A stretch of DNA of 64,000 bases. It comes from Paracoccaceae bacterium (GTDB lineage: Bacteria > Pseudomonadota > Alphaproteobacteria > Rhodobacterales > Rhodobacteraceae). The position numbers were made by a program, and so were the translations under genes. Shown here in pieces: positions 33,978-43,133 of the stretch. Positions within the stretch are counted from its first letter, which is position 1; each line of letters starts with the position of its first letter. The notes under the pieces are model-generated. The model searched no databases. It was not told the DNA's origin and was given only the letters and a program-made list of their open reading frames with translations. Where the stretch lies: contig JAFMHK010000003.1 in assembly GCA_017854585.1 (NCBI GenBank), positions 62,001-126,000 on the forward strand, given 5' to 3'.

Positions 33978-35674
33978 CCGGTGGCCATCGGCGCATAGAA
34001 CGCCCAGCCATCGGGATCCGCAGTCGCAATCTCGTCGTGCAATGGTGCGCCCTGACACAGGGTGATGCGCGTCCAGCGGTCTGACTTGGGGTCAAAGCGG
34101 CTGGCCCCGAAAAACGCCAGTTTGAACCGCAAAAGGTCAATCGGGCGGCAGGTTTCACAGATCAGGTTGCCCTGCACCTCGCCGAATGGATAGCGCAGGC
34201 TCATCTGCACCCGCTCGACGATATGGCGCAGATCCGGGCGTGCGGCCAGTAACAATGCAACGGGCTCGTCGCGGTCGCGGTCGCGCAAGACCAGCATCAG
34301 GCGTTGAACCTGCCGGGCAACATCCAATGGCAATTCCAGATCGCCCCCCGGCTCCTCGGTCCGCACGCCAAGGCGCGGCTCGGCCTTTTCCTCGGACACG
34401 TACCAGAATTGATGCGTGGCCGACGGCAGGCGAAAATCAATCTTGAGAGCCCACTGATACATCGTCTTGATCAGCGCGCGCAGGGTGCCCACGGTCATGG
34501 CGCCATCCAGCCGTTCGGGCACGCCGGCCTGCATGCCATCGGCCAGTTCGTCGATCAGATCTCCGTAAGGTTCCAGTGTCAGGGCAGCGATGCATTCCTG
34601 CGCCTCCAGCCCATAAGCGCTGGCGGCCTGATGAAGCCGGTCCCATGGGTTCGGACCAGACAGAAAGCCGGTCTTCAACAACGCGGCAAGGGCTGTCAGA
34701 TCGCCCTGCAACTGGTTTATGCGGTCCATTTGCAGGGGGTCTGGAACGACCCACACCGCCACATGATCCCTTGCCTTGCGCAACGCGGCGTCGAAGGCGG
34801 CAATTTCGGCCCTGCTGGCGGCGGGTAGCGCGCGCACCAGCGCAAGTGCGCTTTCACGGGCGCTGACCCATGCGTGAACAAGCGCGGGATGCGCAATGAC
34901 AAAGGGCGCCATGCCCAGACCCGTCGAATTGCCGATGCCAAGCGCGCGCTTGCTGGGCGCGGACAAGGTAACCGCAGTGTCGGGCGCGCGGGCACGGGCG
35001 ACGTGATCGGCCAGATCATGGGTAAACCCACGGATCAGCCACACGGTCAGCATTTCAACCTGAAACGCACCCGTCAGCCCGTCCCGATCCGCTAGCGCCG
35101 CACGATCTGCCAAACCGAACTTGCCATTGCCATAAACGGCGGTCGTTCGCATCAAGTAACCGGTATCAAAGAGCTTTTGCAGGTCCGGTTGCTGACCGGC
35201 GGCCAATGTGGCGACGACATCTTCAAACAGGCGGACGGACTTGTTGGCGCGGCTCAGCACCAGTTCGCGCGGACCGACCCGCCCGGCTTCTTGCAGGGGA
35301 ACATTGGCTTGCAGCCGGTCCAGATCGGCCGTGGTCGGGATGCCGTCATAAAGCGTGAAGGTCGCGTCCCATTTTTCGGCTATCACGCGATCCGTCCGAT
35401 CCTCGGGGTCCAAATGATGGGCGAAACAGACCAGCGAATAATCGTGCCGCCCTATGGTGATCGTGTAAACGGCACGCCCATAACCGTTTGCGTCCATATC
35501 CCACAAGTGTCGGGAAACACTTGATTTATCTTGATGAAGTCGGCGGATCAAGGTCCGCAGAAAGCTCAATCGCGTCGGGAAACTGGCACCCATCCGGTCC
35601 AGTTGCATCACCATTTCCGGTGGGCGCATATGCCCCGAAAGCGGGCTGGGCGCGTTTTGTTTCAGGTCATCCAT
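33974..35674 (-). CDS. 566-residue protein of unknown function in the dipeptidase operon
   Basis: 566 residues from the ATG at 35674 that overlaps the dipeptidase stop by 8 bases; the frame upstream of it belongs to the antisense of that gene. I do not recognise a family. It is soluble by composition, with no signal peptide or membrane segment. Notable points are GNSTGLGMAPFVIAHPALV near 279 (a glycine-rich loop followed by a helix), the tail NLICETCRPIDLL near 522 with a CxxC pair, and many Trp/Arg residues. Tight overlaps on both sides mean that it works with the dipeptidase and DUF3726 products. Confidence 0.75.
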   Translation of the reverse strand: MDDLKQNAPSPLSGHMRPPEMVMQLDRMGASFPTRLSFLRTLIRRLHQDKSSVSRHLWDMDANGYGRAVYTITIGRHDYSLVCFAHHLDPEDRTDRVIAEKWDATFTLYDGIPTTADLDRLQANVPLQEAGRVGPRELVLSRANKSVRLFEDVVATLAAGQQPDLQKLFDTGYLMRTTAVYGNGKFGLADRAALADRDGLTGAFQVEMLTVWLIRGFTHDLADHVARARAPDTAVTLSAPSKRALGIGNSTGLGMAPFVIAHPALVHAWVSARESALALVRALPAASRAEIAAFDAALRKARDHVAVWVVPDPLQMDRINQLQGDLTALAALLKTGFLSGPNPWDRLHQAASAYGLEAQECIAALTLEPYGDLIDELADGMQAGVPERLDGAMTVGTLRALIKTMYQWALKIDFRLPSATHQFWYVSEEKAEPRLGVRTEEPGGDLELPLDVARQVQRLMLVLRDRDRDEPVALLLAARPDLRHIVERVQMSLRYPFGEVQGNLICETCRPIDLLRFKLAFFGASRFDPKSDRWTRITLCQGAPLHDEIATADPDGWAFYAPMATG

Positions 35675-36641
35675 GGCCGGGGAATACCCTGTCGAAGAAG
35701 CGGAGCCAGTTCCCCCCCATGATGCCATCGATTTCGGATTGGTCAAATCCGACGTGCGCCAATCCGGCGGCGAGGCCCAAAAAGTCGTTATTATCCCTGT
35801 AGAACAAGGGTTGCGGTGGAAATCCGGGGGCGCTGGCAGAGCCTTCGCCATAGTCAATCTGCTTGGTCCAGCGGCCCACGCGCATCCATTCGACCACGCT
35901 ATCGGGTTGATCTTGGCACAGGTCGGATCCGATCCCCAGATTGGCCGCTCCATAACGGTCGGCCGCTTCGGCGATCATTTCGCAAAAGCTGGCAAGGGTG
36001 CACTCGCTGCCATTCCTGAGATGATGTGGATACATCGAAAACCCCAACATGCCGCCACGGTCCGTCAATGATTTCAGGACGTTATCGGGCTTGTTGCGGC
36101 GGGCGGGGTGCCACCATTCCGGGTTGGCATGGGTAATGGCGACCGGCTGGGCCGAATGGTCGATGGCCTCCAACGTGGAGCGGTCGGCGGAATGGGACAT
36201 GTCGACGACGATGCCAAGGCGGTTCATCTCGGTCACCACCTCGCGGCCCATGCGGGTCAGGCCTGTGTCGGTATCTTCATAGCAGCCGGTCGCCAGAAGG
36301 CTCTGATTGTTATAGGTTAATTGCATAACTCGCAGGCCAAGCCGGTGCAGGATTTCCAGCAGCCGAATGTCATCTTCGATGGGTGCGGGGGTCTGGGTGC
36401 CATAGATGATGGCCGTTTTGCCTGCGACCTTGGCGGCCCGGATATCGTCGGTGGAGTAGGCCAGCATGATCAGGTCACCATGATCGGCAAACCGTTGGTT
36501 CCAAGCCTCCATCTGCAGGACGGTCTCACGAAAATTCTCGTGATAGGATAAGGTGACATGCACGCAGTCCACATTGCCCGCGCGCATCTGTTCAAAGATG
36601 TCGCGCGACCAGTTGCAATATTGCAGGGCATCGATGTGCAT
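35667..36641 (-). CDS. Membrane-dipeptidase-like hydrolase (peptidase M19)
   Basis: 324 residues, shorter than renal dipeptidase, with no signal peptide. HxD metal motif is at residues 2-4. Later ligands are visible in VDMSHSADRS near 146 and AITHANPEWW near 168, and Asp in GIGSDLCQD near 240. In the segment matching the bridging Glu of renal dipeptidase I read GTQTPAP, that is Gln rather than Glu; some microbial relatives appear to share this. It is the first structural gene of the operon, 140 bases after a LysR gene. The substrate is likely a dipeptide or N-acyl/cyclic amino acid. Confidence 0.85.
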   Translation of the reverse strand: MHIDALQYCNWSRDIFEQMRAGNVDCVHVTLSYHENFRETVLQMEAWNQRFADHGDLIMLAYSTDDIRAAKVAGKTAIIYGTQTPAPIEDDIRLLEILHRLGLRVMQLTYNNQSLLATGCYEDTDTGLTRMGREVVTEMNRLGIVVDMSHSADRSTLEAIDHSAQPVAITHANPEWWHPARRNKPDNVLKSLTDRGGMLGFSMYPHHLRNGSECTLASFCEMIAEAADRYGAANLGIGSDLCQDQPDSVVEWMRVGRWTKQIDYGEGSASAPGFPPQPLFYRDNNDFLGLAAGLAHVGFDQSEIDGIMGGNWLRFFDRVFPGHG

Positions 36642-36725
36642 TGACGGTCCCAGCTCCCCTCCGGACAGGGATTGGGGCAGAGGCGGGCGGGGCGCGCAAG
36701 GGCCTATTGGGTCATGACGGCAAAA

Positions 36726-36773
36726 AAATAGGTTACGAAAAAACGCGAAAACGCGAATCTTTGTAACCTATTT
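36726..36773. terminator. Inverted repeat with T-tract between LysR and dipeptidase genes
   Basis: 11-bp arms AAATAGGTTAC / GTAACCTATTT with a 26-base loop. On the minus strand the second arm runs into seven T residues, so it can work as an intrinsic terminator for the LysR gene that stops at 36782. The AT-rich arms and the position 85 bases before the dipeptidase start also allow an operator role. Confidence 0.5.
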
Positions 36774-36781
36774 ATGCGGCG

Positions 36782-37720
36782 TTAACCCTCGATCACCAAT
36801 TCGGGAAAGCGGCGGGCGGTGTCGCGCATGACCATGGCAAGCCGTTCATAAGCCGGCCCCGCGCCGCTGGAGGCGCGCCAGACCAACCCGATGGATCGTG
36901 CAAAACGCCGGCCACGGAACGGTCGGACGACAACATCTTGCGCCCGGCCTTCGATCTCGGATTTGACATAGAGGGCGGGAAGGAACGTCAGGCCCATGTC
37001 CATTGCCACCATCTGCCGCAGCGCATCCAGCGAGGTGCCTTCGTAATCGCGCGACAGTGCGGCGCCCGTTTCGACGCAAAGCGCCGAAATCTGATCGTGG
37101 AGCGCGTAGGATGGGGACAGCGACAAGATGGTCTGTTGCGCCAGATCCGGCCCGTCCAGCGATGTCCGGGCAGCCAACGGATGATCGGCGGGCATGGCAA
37201 GGGCCAGCGGTTCCCTGAACAGCCGCGTGGTGGTCAGCGTGGCCCCCGCTATGGGCAGTTGCGTCAAGATCAGGTCATGCATCCCGTCGTTCAATTCGCG
37301 CAGCAGATCGCGCGGGGCGGCCTCGCGGATATAAAGCCTGAGGTCAGGATGAGTGCGGTGCAGGTCGCCCACCACATGGGGCATGAAGTAAGGGCCAAGC
37401 GTGGCCGACGTGCCCAACCTGATGGTGCCGCCAAGGCCCGATTGCAGCAGGACCGTCAGATCAAGAATGCCCTGCGTGGCGTCCAGAATGCTGCGCGCCC
37501 GGCCCGAGACCTCGCGCCCGGCAAGGGTAAGCCTGACGTGGCCGCGCCCCCGTTCCACAAGGATCAACCCAAGCGCTTCCTCCAGCGTCTTGATCTGCAC
37601 GGAAAGCGACGGCTGCGAGATGCCGCAGCTTTCTGCCGCCTCACGGAAATGGCCGGTCTCCTCCAAGGCGGTCAGATAACGCAACTGCCGGAGGGTGATG
37701 GGGGGCACGGAAATGGGCAT
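36782..37720 (-). CDS. OxyR-like LysR regulator without the peroxidatic cysteine (copy 1)
   Basis: 312 residues from the ATG at 37720 (AAGGTGCC upstream). HTH: TGHFREAAESCGISQPSLSV within about 22-41, close to OxyR. In the OxyR sensor loop, LSPSYALHDQ has Ala206 where E. coli OxyR has Cys199, while Cys215 matches OxyR Cys208. The EGTSLDALRQMVAMDMGLTFLPALY block near 228 is strongly OxyR-like. It is therefore unlikely to sense peroxide by the Cys199-Cys208 disulfide. It sits directly upstream of the dipeptidase operon, which is its likely target. Confidence 0.85.
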   Translation of the reverse strand: MPISVPPITLRQLRYLTALEETGHFREAAESCGISQPSLSVQIKTLEEALGLILVERGRGHVRLTLAGREVSGRARSILDATQGILDLTVLLQSGLGGTIRLGTSATLGPYFMPHVVGDLHRTHPDLRLYIREAAPRDLLRELNDGMHDLILTQLPIAGATLTTTRLFREPLALAMPADHPLAARTSLDGPDLAQQTILSLSPSYALHDQISALCVETGAALSRDYEGTSLDALRQMVAMDMGLTFLPALYVKSEIEGRAQDVVVRPFRGRRFARSIGLVWRASSGAGPAYERLAMVMRDTARRFPELVIEG

Positions 37721-37975
37721 GGCACCTTCGTTAGGTTTTTCCAATCGATTTTGAACGTAATGCATCATTTACCCTATTCAAGACCTGCGCTATCCCAATG
37801 GCAGACCAAGGGTGTCTATCGACCGGACGTGGGCACGCGCGTCGGGTCGGTGGTTGGGTTGCAAAGCTGGTTGATGTCCCTTCCGGCGCTCACGGACCTG
37901 CAGCCCGCCAATTCCGGATGGTGTCATCCTTTCCCCTGCCGTCGGTTTGGGTGAGGCCATCCGGACCTTGGTCGA

Positions 37976-38896
37976 TCATTCCACAACGGTGACTTCTGGG
38001 GCGGTGTCGCGCAGGATCCGGCGCAGGATTTGCGCCAGTTCCACGTATTCTTCGGCGCGGGCCGTCCGTTTGCGCCAGACCATGCCGACCGCGCGAAACG
38101 GCTGCGGCCCCGAAAGCGGACGTGCGGTGACAAGCGCGTTGGGCCGCACCTCGGACCGGACATAGAGTGCGGGAAGCAGGGATATTCCCAGCCCCATCGC
38201 CACCATCTGGCGGATCGTGTCCAGCGATGTCGCTTCGTAATCCAGACTGAGCTCCGCCCCGGTATCGGCGCAGATTTGGCGGACCTGTTCGTGCAATCGG
38301 TGGCCCGGTTCAAGCGTCAGAATGGTTTCGCCGCGCAATTGCTCGCGGGCGATTTTGGGTTGCTTGGCAAGGGGGTGGTCGGTGGCGGTAACGACCTGCA
38401 AAGGTTCGCGGAACAAGCGCGCGGTGTCCAGATCGGCACCTGCAACGGGCAGGGGAAAGAACAAAAGGTCCAACAGGCCATCGTCGATCCGGGTCAGCAG
38501 ATCGGCGGCCAGACCTTCACGGACATAGAGCCTGAGGTCCGGGTGGCTGGCATGCAGGTCGGGAATCACAAGGGGAAGCAGGTACGACCCAAGCGATTGG
38601 ACAACGCCTACGCGGATCGTACCTCCAAGGGGCTGGCTGCCACGGCGGGCCAGTTCAACGATTTCGCCGACTTCACGCAAGATGGTGCGGGCGCGGGCGG
38701 TAATCTGCACGCCTTCGGGGGTCAAAACCACGCGGGAACGCGAGCGTTCGACCAGTTGCACCCCCAAATTCGCCTCGAGCGTGGCCAACTGTGCCGACAG
38801 GGTGGGTTGGGTCACATGCGCCCGCTCAGCCGCACGGCGAAAATGCAGCGTATCGGCGACGGCCACCAGATATTTGAGTTGCTGAATTGTGGGCAT
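37976..38896 (-). CDS. OxyR-like LysR regulator without the peroxidatic cysteine (copy 2)
   Basis: 306 residues. HTH LHFRRAAERAHVTQPTLSAQ at 17-36 nearly matches OxyR. In the sensor loop LEPGHRLHEQ has Arg200 in place of Cys199; Cys209 matches Cys208. It is a clear paralogue of the regulator at 36782-37720, with the same EATSLDTIRQMVAM-type block near 221. No catalase or peroxiredoxin gene is close. It is divergent from the USP gene across 93 bp, so a role in stress control of USP or mrp is possible. Confidence 0.85.
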   Translation of the reverse strand: MPTIQQLKYLVAVADTLHFRRAAERAHVTQPTLSAQLATLEANLGVQLVERSRSRVVLTPEGVQITARARTILREVGEIVELARRGSQPLGGTIRVGVVQSLGSYLLPLVIPDLHASHPDLRLYVREGLAADLLTRIDDGLLDLLFFPLPVAGADLDTARLFREPLQVVTATDHPLAKQPKIAREQLRGETILTLEPGHRLHEQVRQICADTGAELSLDYEATSLDTIRQMVAMGLGISLLPALYVRSEVRPNALVTARPLSGPQPFRAVGMVWRKRTARAEEYVELAQILRRILRDTAPEVTVVE

Positions 38897-38989
38897 GATT
38901 GAAGCTTTCTATCAAACACCTCTATAGTTTCGATTGGACCTATCGACAAGCTACCCCTATTTGCCATCCCAGACGCGGGGGAGATAGCC

Positions 38990-39955
38990 ATGAAACGGTT
39001 CAAGAGCATTGTTGCGGTCGTGACCGAGGACAGCCTGCATGAGGTTGCCTTGATGCGCGCCGTGCATCTGGCAAAGCTGAACGGCGCGGCCCTGACGATG
39101 GTGGATGTGATCGATGCGGCGCCCGGTGAATTGGGGCGGCTTCTGGCGGCGCTGCCCGGACGGCGCGGGCCCGAGATCGAAGAAGACGTGATCGCCTACC
39201 ATCGCGACCGGTTGACCAGACTGGCAGATGCGGTCCGCGCCGAGGGCGTGGAGGTGTCGGAGGCCGTGTTGCAAGGCAGCCCCTTTGTCGAGGTGATCAA
39301 GATGGTCCTGCGCGAAGGCCATGACATCGTGATCAAGGGCGCGACGGACGCGGGCCACGGGCGCGGCATCATGCGCGGTTTCGACATGCACCTGCTACGC
39401 AAATGCCCCTGTCCGGTGTGGATGCTGATGGGCGCTGGCGACGCGCATTTCGATACGATTTTGGCCGCCGTCGACCCGGCGCCGACCGGGGATGCCGCCC
39501 GCGATGGACTGGACCGGTTGGTGATGGATCTGGCGACAAGCCTTGGTGATGTGGATGGGGCAAAGACCCATGTGGCCCATGCATGGCATCTGCACGAGGA
39601 GCAGGCACTGCGGAATGGGCGCTATACCTCGGCCTACAAGGGTGAGGTTGACCGACTGGTGGAAAAGGAACGCGAGGCCGCCAAGGCGCGTCTGGACGCG
39701 CTGATGGCGCATTATCCACAAGTGGACCCGCAAGATGTGCATCTGATCAGGGGCAATCCGGGCGATGTGATCGCGGAATATGCCGTAGCGGAGGCCGTCG
39801 ATCTGATCGTGATGGGCACCGTGGGCCGCACGGGGATTGCCGGCTTCATCATGGGCAATACGGCCGAAACGATCCTGAGCCGCGTGCGGTGTTCAGTGAT
39901 CGCGGTGAAGCCCGAAGGCTTCATCAGTCCGGTGTCGTTGGATGTGGCACTGTAA
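38990..39955 (+). CDS. Tandem universal stress protein (UspE-like)
   Basis: 321 residues with two USP domains. Domain 1 (about 1-145) has a degenerate nucleotide loop. Domain 2 (about 155-310) has VMGTVGRTGIAGFIMGNTAE, the ATP-binding G-x2-G-x9-G-S/N pattern. The arrangement matches UspE, linked to stress survival and motility in enterobacteria. It is 83 bases upstream of mrpA and may be co-regulated with the antiporter. The start is supported by GGGGGAGA upstream. Confidence 0.9.
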   Translation: MKRFKSIVAVVTEDSLHEVALMRAVHLAKLNGAALTMVDVIDAAPGELGRLLAALPGRRGPEIEEDVIAYHRDRLTRLADAVRAEGVEVSEAVLQGSPFVEVIKMVLREGHDIVIKGATDAGHGRGIMRGFDMHLLRKCPCPVWMLMGAGDAHFDTILAAVDPAPTGDAARDGLDRLVMDLATSLGDVDGAKTHVAHAWHLHEEQALRNGRYTSAYKGEVDRLVEKEREAAKARLDALMAHYPQVDPQDVHLIRGNPGDVIAEYAVAEAVDLIVMGTVGRTGIAGFIMGNTAETILSRVRCSVIAVKPEGFISPVSLDVAL

Positions 39956-40038
39956 CCTTTGAACCGAACCGGGTAGATCAACCCGAAACGATCTGCGGTC
40001 GCCAATGACGAGCCGCGAAACACGAAGGGTGAGCAAGA

Positions 40039-42351
40039 GTGGCTGAGGCAGGGGGAGCAGAGGTGCCGCGTATGGCGGGCGGCCCGGCGGGATGGATTTC
40101 GGTCCTGATCCCGGCGGCATTGTTTGCGTATTTCCTTGGGTTTGTACCGGCCGTATCGGACGGCGACGTCATCTTGCTGGCGACCGAGTGGGTTCCATCG
40201 CTGGATATTCGCCTGTCGGTGATGATTGACGGGCTGTCCCTGACGTTCGCGTTGCTGATTACCGGCATCGGGACGTTGGTTACGCTTTATTCCACGAAAT
40301 ATCTGGGCAGCCACCCGGAATATCCGCGCTTTGTGCTGTATCTGATGGCGTTCATGGTGGGTATGCTGGGCTTGACCCTGTCGGATAACCTGTTGGCGCT
40401 GTTCGTATTCTGGGAAGTAACCACAATCAGTTCATACCTGTTGATCGGGTTCAATTCCGATAGCGCCAAGTCACGACGCTCGGCACTGCAGGCGTTGCTG
40501 GTGACGGGCACCGGCGGCCTTGCGCTGCTGGCCGGGATGATCTTGCTGGGCAACGTGGCGGGGTCGTTCGAATTGAGCGTGATCTTGCAGCAGGGCGACA
40601 TGATCCGCGCGCATCCGTTGTATGTGCCGATCGTGATCTTGTTCCTTGCGGGCGCGTTTACGAAATCGGCGCAGTTTCCGTTCCATTTCTGGCTACCCAA
40701 TGCCATGGCGGCCCCCACGCCAGTCAGCGCCTATCTGCATTCGGCCACGATGGTGAAGGCGGGCATCTACCTGATGGCGCGGATGAACCCCGGCCTTGGC
40801 GGAACGGATTTGTGGTTCTGGACGCTTGTGATTGCTGGCGGGTTCACGACCGTGTTCGCAAGTGTGCTGGCGTTGCGGCAGACCGATATCAAGCAGGTTC
40901 TGGCCTACACGACCCTGATGGCGCTGGGCGCGCTGACCCTGTTCATCGGAGCTGGCACCAGCGATGCGATAAAGGCCGCCATGCTGTTCTTGGTGGTGCA
41001 TTCGCTGTACAAGGCGGCCCTGTTCTTGATGATTGGCGTGGTCGATCATGCCACAGGCACACGCGAAGTGGGCGTGCTGCGCGGTCTGGCGCGGAAGATG
41101 CCGTTGACCTTTGTCGCCGCCGCATTGGCCGCGATTTCGATGGCAGGCATTCCTCCGTTTATCGGGTTCATCGGCAAGGAGTTCCTTTACAAGGCCGGTC
41201 TGGGTCTGGAGCAGGGTAGCCTGTGGGTCACCGGCACGATCTTTGCGGCATCCGCCCTGATGTTCGTTGCCGCCGGTATTGTGGCGCTGCGACCCTTTCT
41301 GGGCAAGCTGGCGGACACGCCCAAGCCTGCGCATGAGGGGCCGATGGTGATGGTGATCGGGCCGCTTATTTTGGCTGTGCTAGGGCTTTTCTTCGGGCTG
41401 TTCCCCGATACGATCGAGGCATGGTTGGTGGCCCCCGGCACTTGGGCGGTCTACGGCAGCCCCGATGTCAGCGTCGATCTGTACCTGTTCCGGGAGGTCA
41501 ACGCGGCCTTCATCCTGTCGATGGTCACCTTTGCGACCGGTGTCGTGATCTATGTGTTCCATCGGTCGCTGCGCGACGCCCTTGGCCGGTTGTTTGCCGC
41601 CAACCCGATCAAGTTCGACCCCGGTTGGGACCGTGTGCTTGACGGGCTGAAGGCGTTGGCCGGGTGGCAGACGCGCATCCTGCAATCTGGCGTCCTGCAA
41701 CGGTATCTGTTCGTGGTCTTTGCCACGCTGGCGATAGGTATCGGCGGCACGATCTGGACCAAGGATGCACTGAATTTCCGTCTGGACCTTGCTGCGGAAT
41801 TGGATGGGTTGCTGTTCAAGCACTGGGCGGTGTTGGTGTTCATCATCGCGGGTGCACTGCTGACGGCCTACACGCGCAGCCGGATGACGGCGATTGCCGC
41901 ACTGGGTGTGGTGGGTATCGGTGTGGCGCTGATCTTCATCATGTTCAGCGCGCCTGACGTCGCGATCACGCAATTGCTGGTGGAAACGCTGGTGGTGGTG
42001 TTGGTGGCCGTGGCGATGTTGAAGCTGCCGCACCTCGACCCGGTCGGCACCAAGGACCGGCGGCCATGGCATGCCGTGCTGGCGGTGGCGGTTGGCGTCT
42101 GCGTGACCGCCGTGTTGGTCGCGGTGCTGCAGGGTGACATCGACCGCCGTCTGACGGATTATTTCGAGGTGACCAGTTGGCCCGAGGCCTATGGGCGCAA
42201 TATCGTCAACGTGATCTTGGTGGATTTCCGGGCGCTGGATACCTTTGGCGAAATCGCAGTGGTCGTGATCGCGGCGCTATCGGCCTACGCGCTTTTGCGG
42301 GGCACGCATTACAAGGGTCGCAAACCCGACACGGCGGAGGATGAGACATGA
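40039..42351 (+). CDS. mrpA: Mrp Na+/H+ antiporter subunit A
   Basis: 770 residues with a GTG start after GAAGGGTGAG (an ATG 33 bases on is an alternative). It is the NuoL-like core with EVTTISSYLLIGF near 128, HSATMVKAGIYLM near 234 and KQVLAYTTLMALG near 287, followed by the MrpA C-terminal DUF4040-type domain from about 600. It forms the ion channel unit with MrpD. It is the first of seven genes in order A-G, overlapping mrpB by ATGA. Confidence 0.93.
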   Translation: MAEAGGAEVPRMAGGPAGWISVLIPAALFAYFLGFVPAVSDGDVILLATEWVPSLDIRLSVMIDGLSLTFALLITGIGTLVTLYSTKYLGSHPEYPRFVLYLMAFMVGMLGLTLSDNLLALFVFWEVTTISSYLLIGFNSDSAKSRRSALQALLVTGTGGLALLAGMILLGNVAGSFELSVILQQGDMIRAHPLYVPIVILFLAGAFTKSAQFPFHFWLPNAMAAPTPVSAYLHSATMVKAGIYLMARMNPGLGGTDLWFWTLVIAGGFTTVFASVLALRQTDIKQVLAYTTLMALGALTLFIGAGTSDAIKAAMLFLVVHSLYKAALFLMIGVVDHATGTREVGVLRGLARKMPLTFVAAALAAISMAGIPPFIGFIGKEFLYKAGLGLEQGSLWVTGTIFAASALMFVAAGIVALRPFLGKLADTPKPAHEGPMVMVIGPLILAVLGLFFGLFPDTIEAWLVAPGTWAVYGSPDVSVDLYLFREVNAAFILSMVTFATGVVIYVFHRSLRDALGRLFAANPIKFDPGWDRVLDGLKALAGWQTRILQSGVLQRYLFVVFATLAIGIGGTIWTKDALNFRLDLAAELDGLLFKHWAVLVFIIAGALLTAYTRSRMTAIAALGVVGIGVALIFIMFSAPDVAITQLLVETLVVVLVAVAMLKLPHLDPVGTKDRRPWHAVLAVAVGVCVTAVLVAVLQGDIDRRLTDYFEVTSWPEAYGRNIVNVILVDFRALDTFGEIAVVVIAALSAYALLRGTHYKGRKPDTAEDET

Positions 42352-42770
42352 TGAATTCCATCATCCTGAATGCGGCGACGCGGCTGTTGGTGGCGCTGCT
42401 GCTGATGTTTTCCGTCTACATGCTGCTGCGCGGGCACAACCTGCCCGGTGGCGGGTTCATCGGCGGGCTGATCGGATCCACCGGGTTCGTGCTTTACGCG
42501 ATTGCCCAAGGCGCGCCTGCAACGCGGCGCGCGCTGCGGGCCGAGCCGCAAAGTCTGGCCATGGTCGGGCTGGGTATCGCGCTGTTTGCCGGGGTGTTCG
42601 CGGTCTTTTTCGACGATGCGTTTTTTACCGGCCAGTGGTTGTTCATCGGGGCGACCGAGGATGACAAAGGCCTGCCGATCAGCACGGTGCTGGTATTCGA
42701 TATCGGTGTGTATCTGGTGGTGTTCGGGTCGATCCTGACGCTGGTTCTTGCCCTGGAAGAGGAAGTGTAG
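42348..42770 (+). CDS. mrpB: Mrp antiporter subunit B
   Basis: 140 residues, about four membrane segments, with the MnhB pattern LRGHNLPGGGFIGGLI near 23-38. It is needed for antiport activity as part of the hetero-oligomeric Mrp complex. The stop and the mrpC start are joined (TAGATG). Confidence 0.93.
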   Translation: MMNSIILNAATRLLVALLLMFSVYMLLRGHNLPGGGFIGGLIGSTGFVLYAIAQGAPATRRALRAEPQSLAMVGLGIALFAGVFAVFFDDAFFTGQWLFIGATEDDKGLPISTVLVFDIGVYLVVFGSILTLVLALEEEV

Positions 42771-43133
42771 ATGGAGCTGCTGATTGCCATCATGGTCGGT
42801 GTGCTGGTCGCGGCGTCGGTCTATCTGATGCTGGCGCGTAACGTGCTGCGGTTCTTGTTCGGGCTGATCTTGATCTCGAACGCCGCGAACCTGCTGATCT
42901 TCGTGTCGGGCCGTTTGACGGCAGAGGCCCCGCCACTGATCCCCGAGGGCGCTGACGCCCCGTTGGAGTTGGTTGCCAATGCCCTGCCGCAGGCGCTGGT
43001 GCTGACGGCGATTGTGATCGGGTTCGGCCTGTTCGCGTTTGCGCTGATGCTGGTCTATCGCGGGTATCAAAGCCTTGGGACGCTGATGAGCGATGAGATG
43101 CGTCTGGCTGAGCCGAAGGAGGATGGCCAATGA
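42771..43133 (+). CDS. mrpC: Mrp antiporter subunit C (NuoK-like)
   Basis: 120 residues, three membrane segments, homologous to NuoK: YLMLARNVLRFLFGLILISNAANLLIF near 17-43 (longer block, described by position) and DALPQALVLTAIVIGF-like NALPQALVLTAIVIGFG near 73. It overlaps mrpD by ATGA. It is the smallest of the channel-like subunits. Confidence 0.93.
   Translation: MELLIAIMVGVLVAASVYLMLARNVLRFLFGLILISNAANLLIFVSGRLTAEAPPLIPEGADAPLELVANALPQALVLTAIVIGFGLFAFALMLVYRGYQSLGTLMSDEMRLAEPKEDGQ

Noticed and set aside
37913-37965. 9-bp inverted repeat TCCGGATGG / CCATCCGGA after the OxyR-like copy 2
   Set aside because: A 35-base loop and no T-tract make a terminator weak; chance pairing is likely in GC-rich DNA.
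38909-38960. Four CTAT elements upstream of the OxyR-like copy 2, suggestive of OxyR sites
   Set aside because: Spacings do not fit the ATAG-N7-CTAT pattern of OxyR operators as I know it; kept only as a weak hint.
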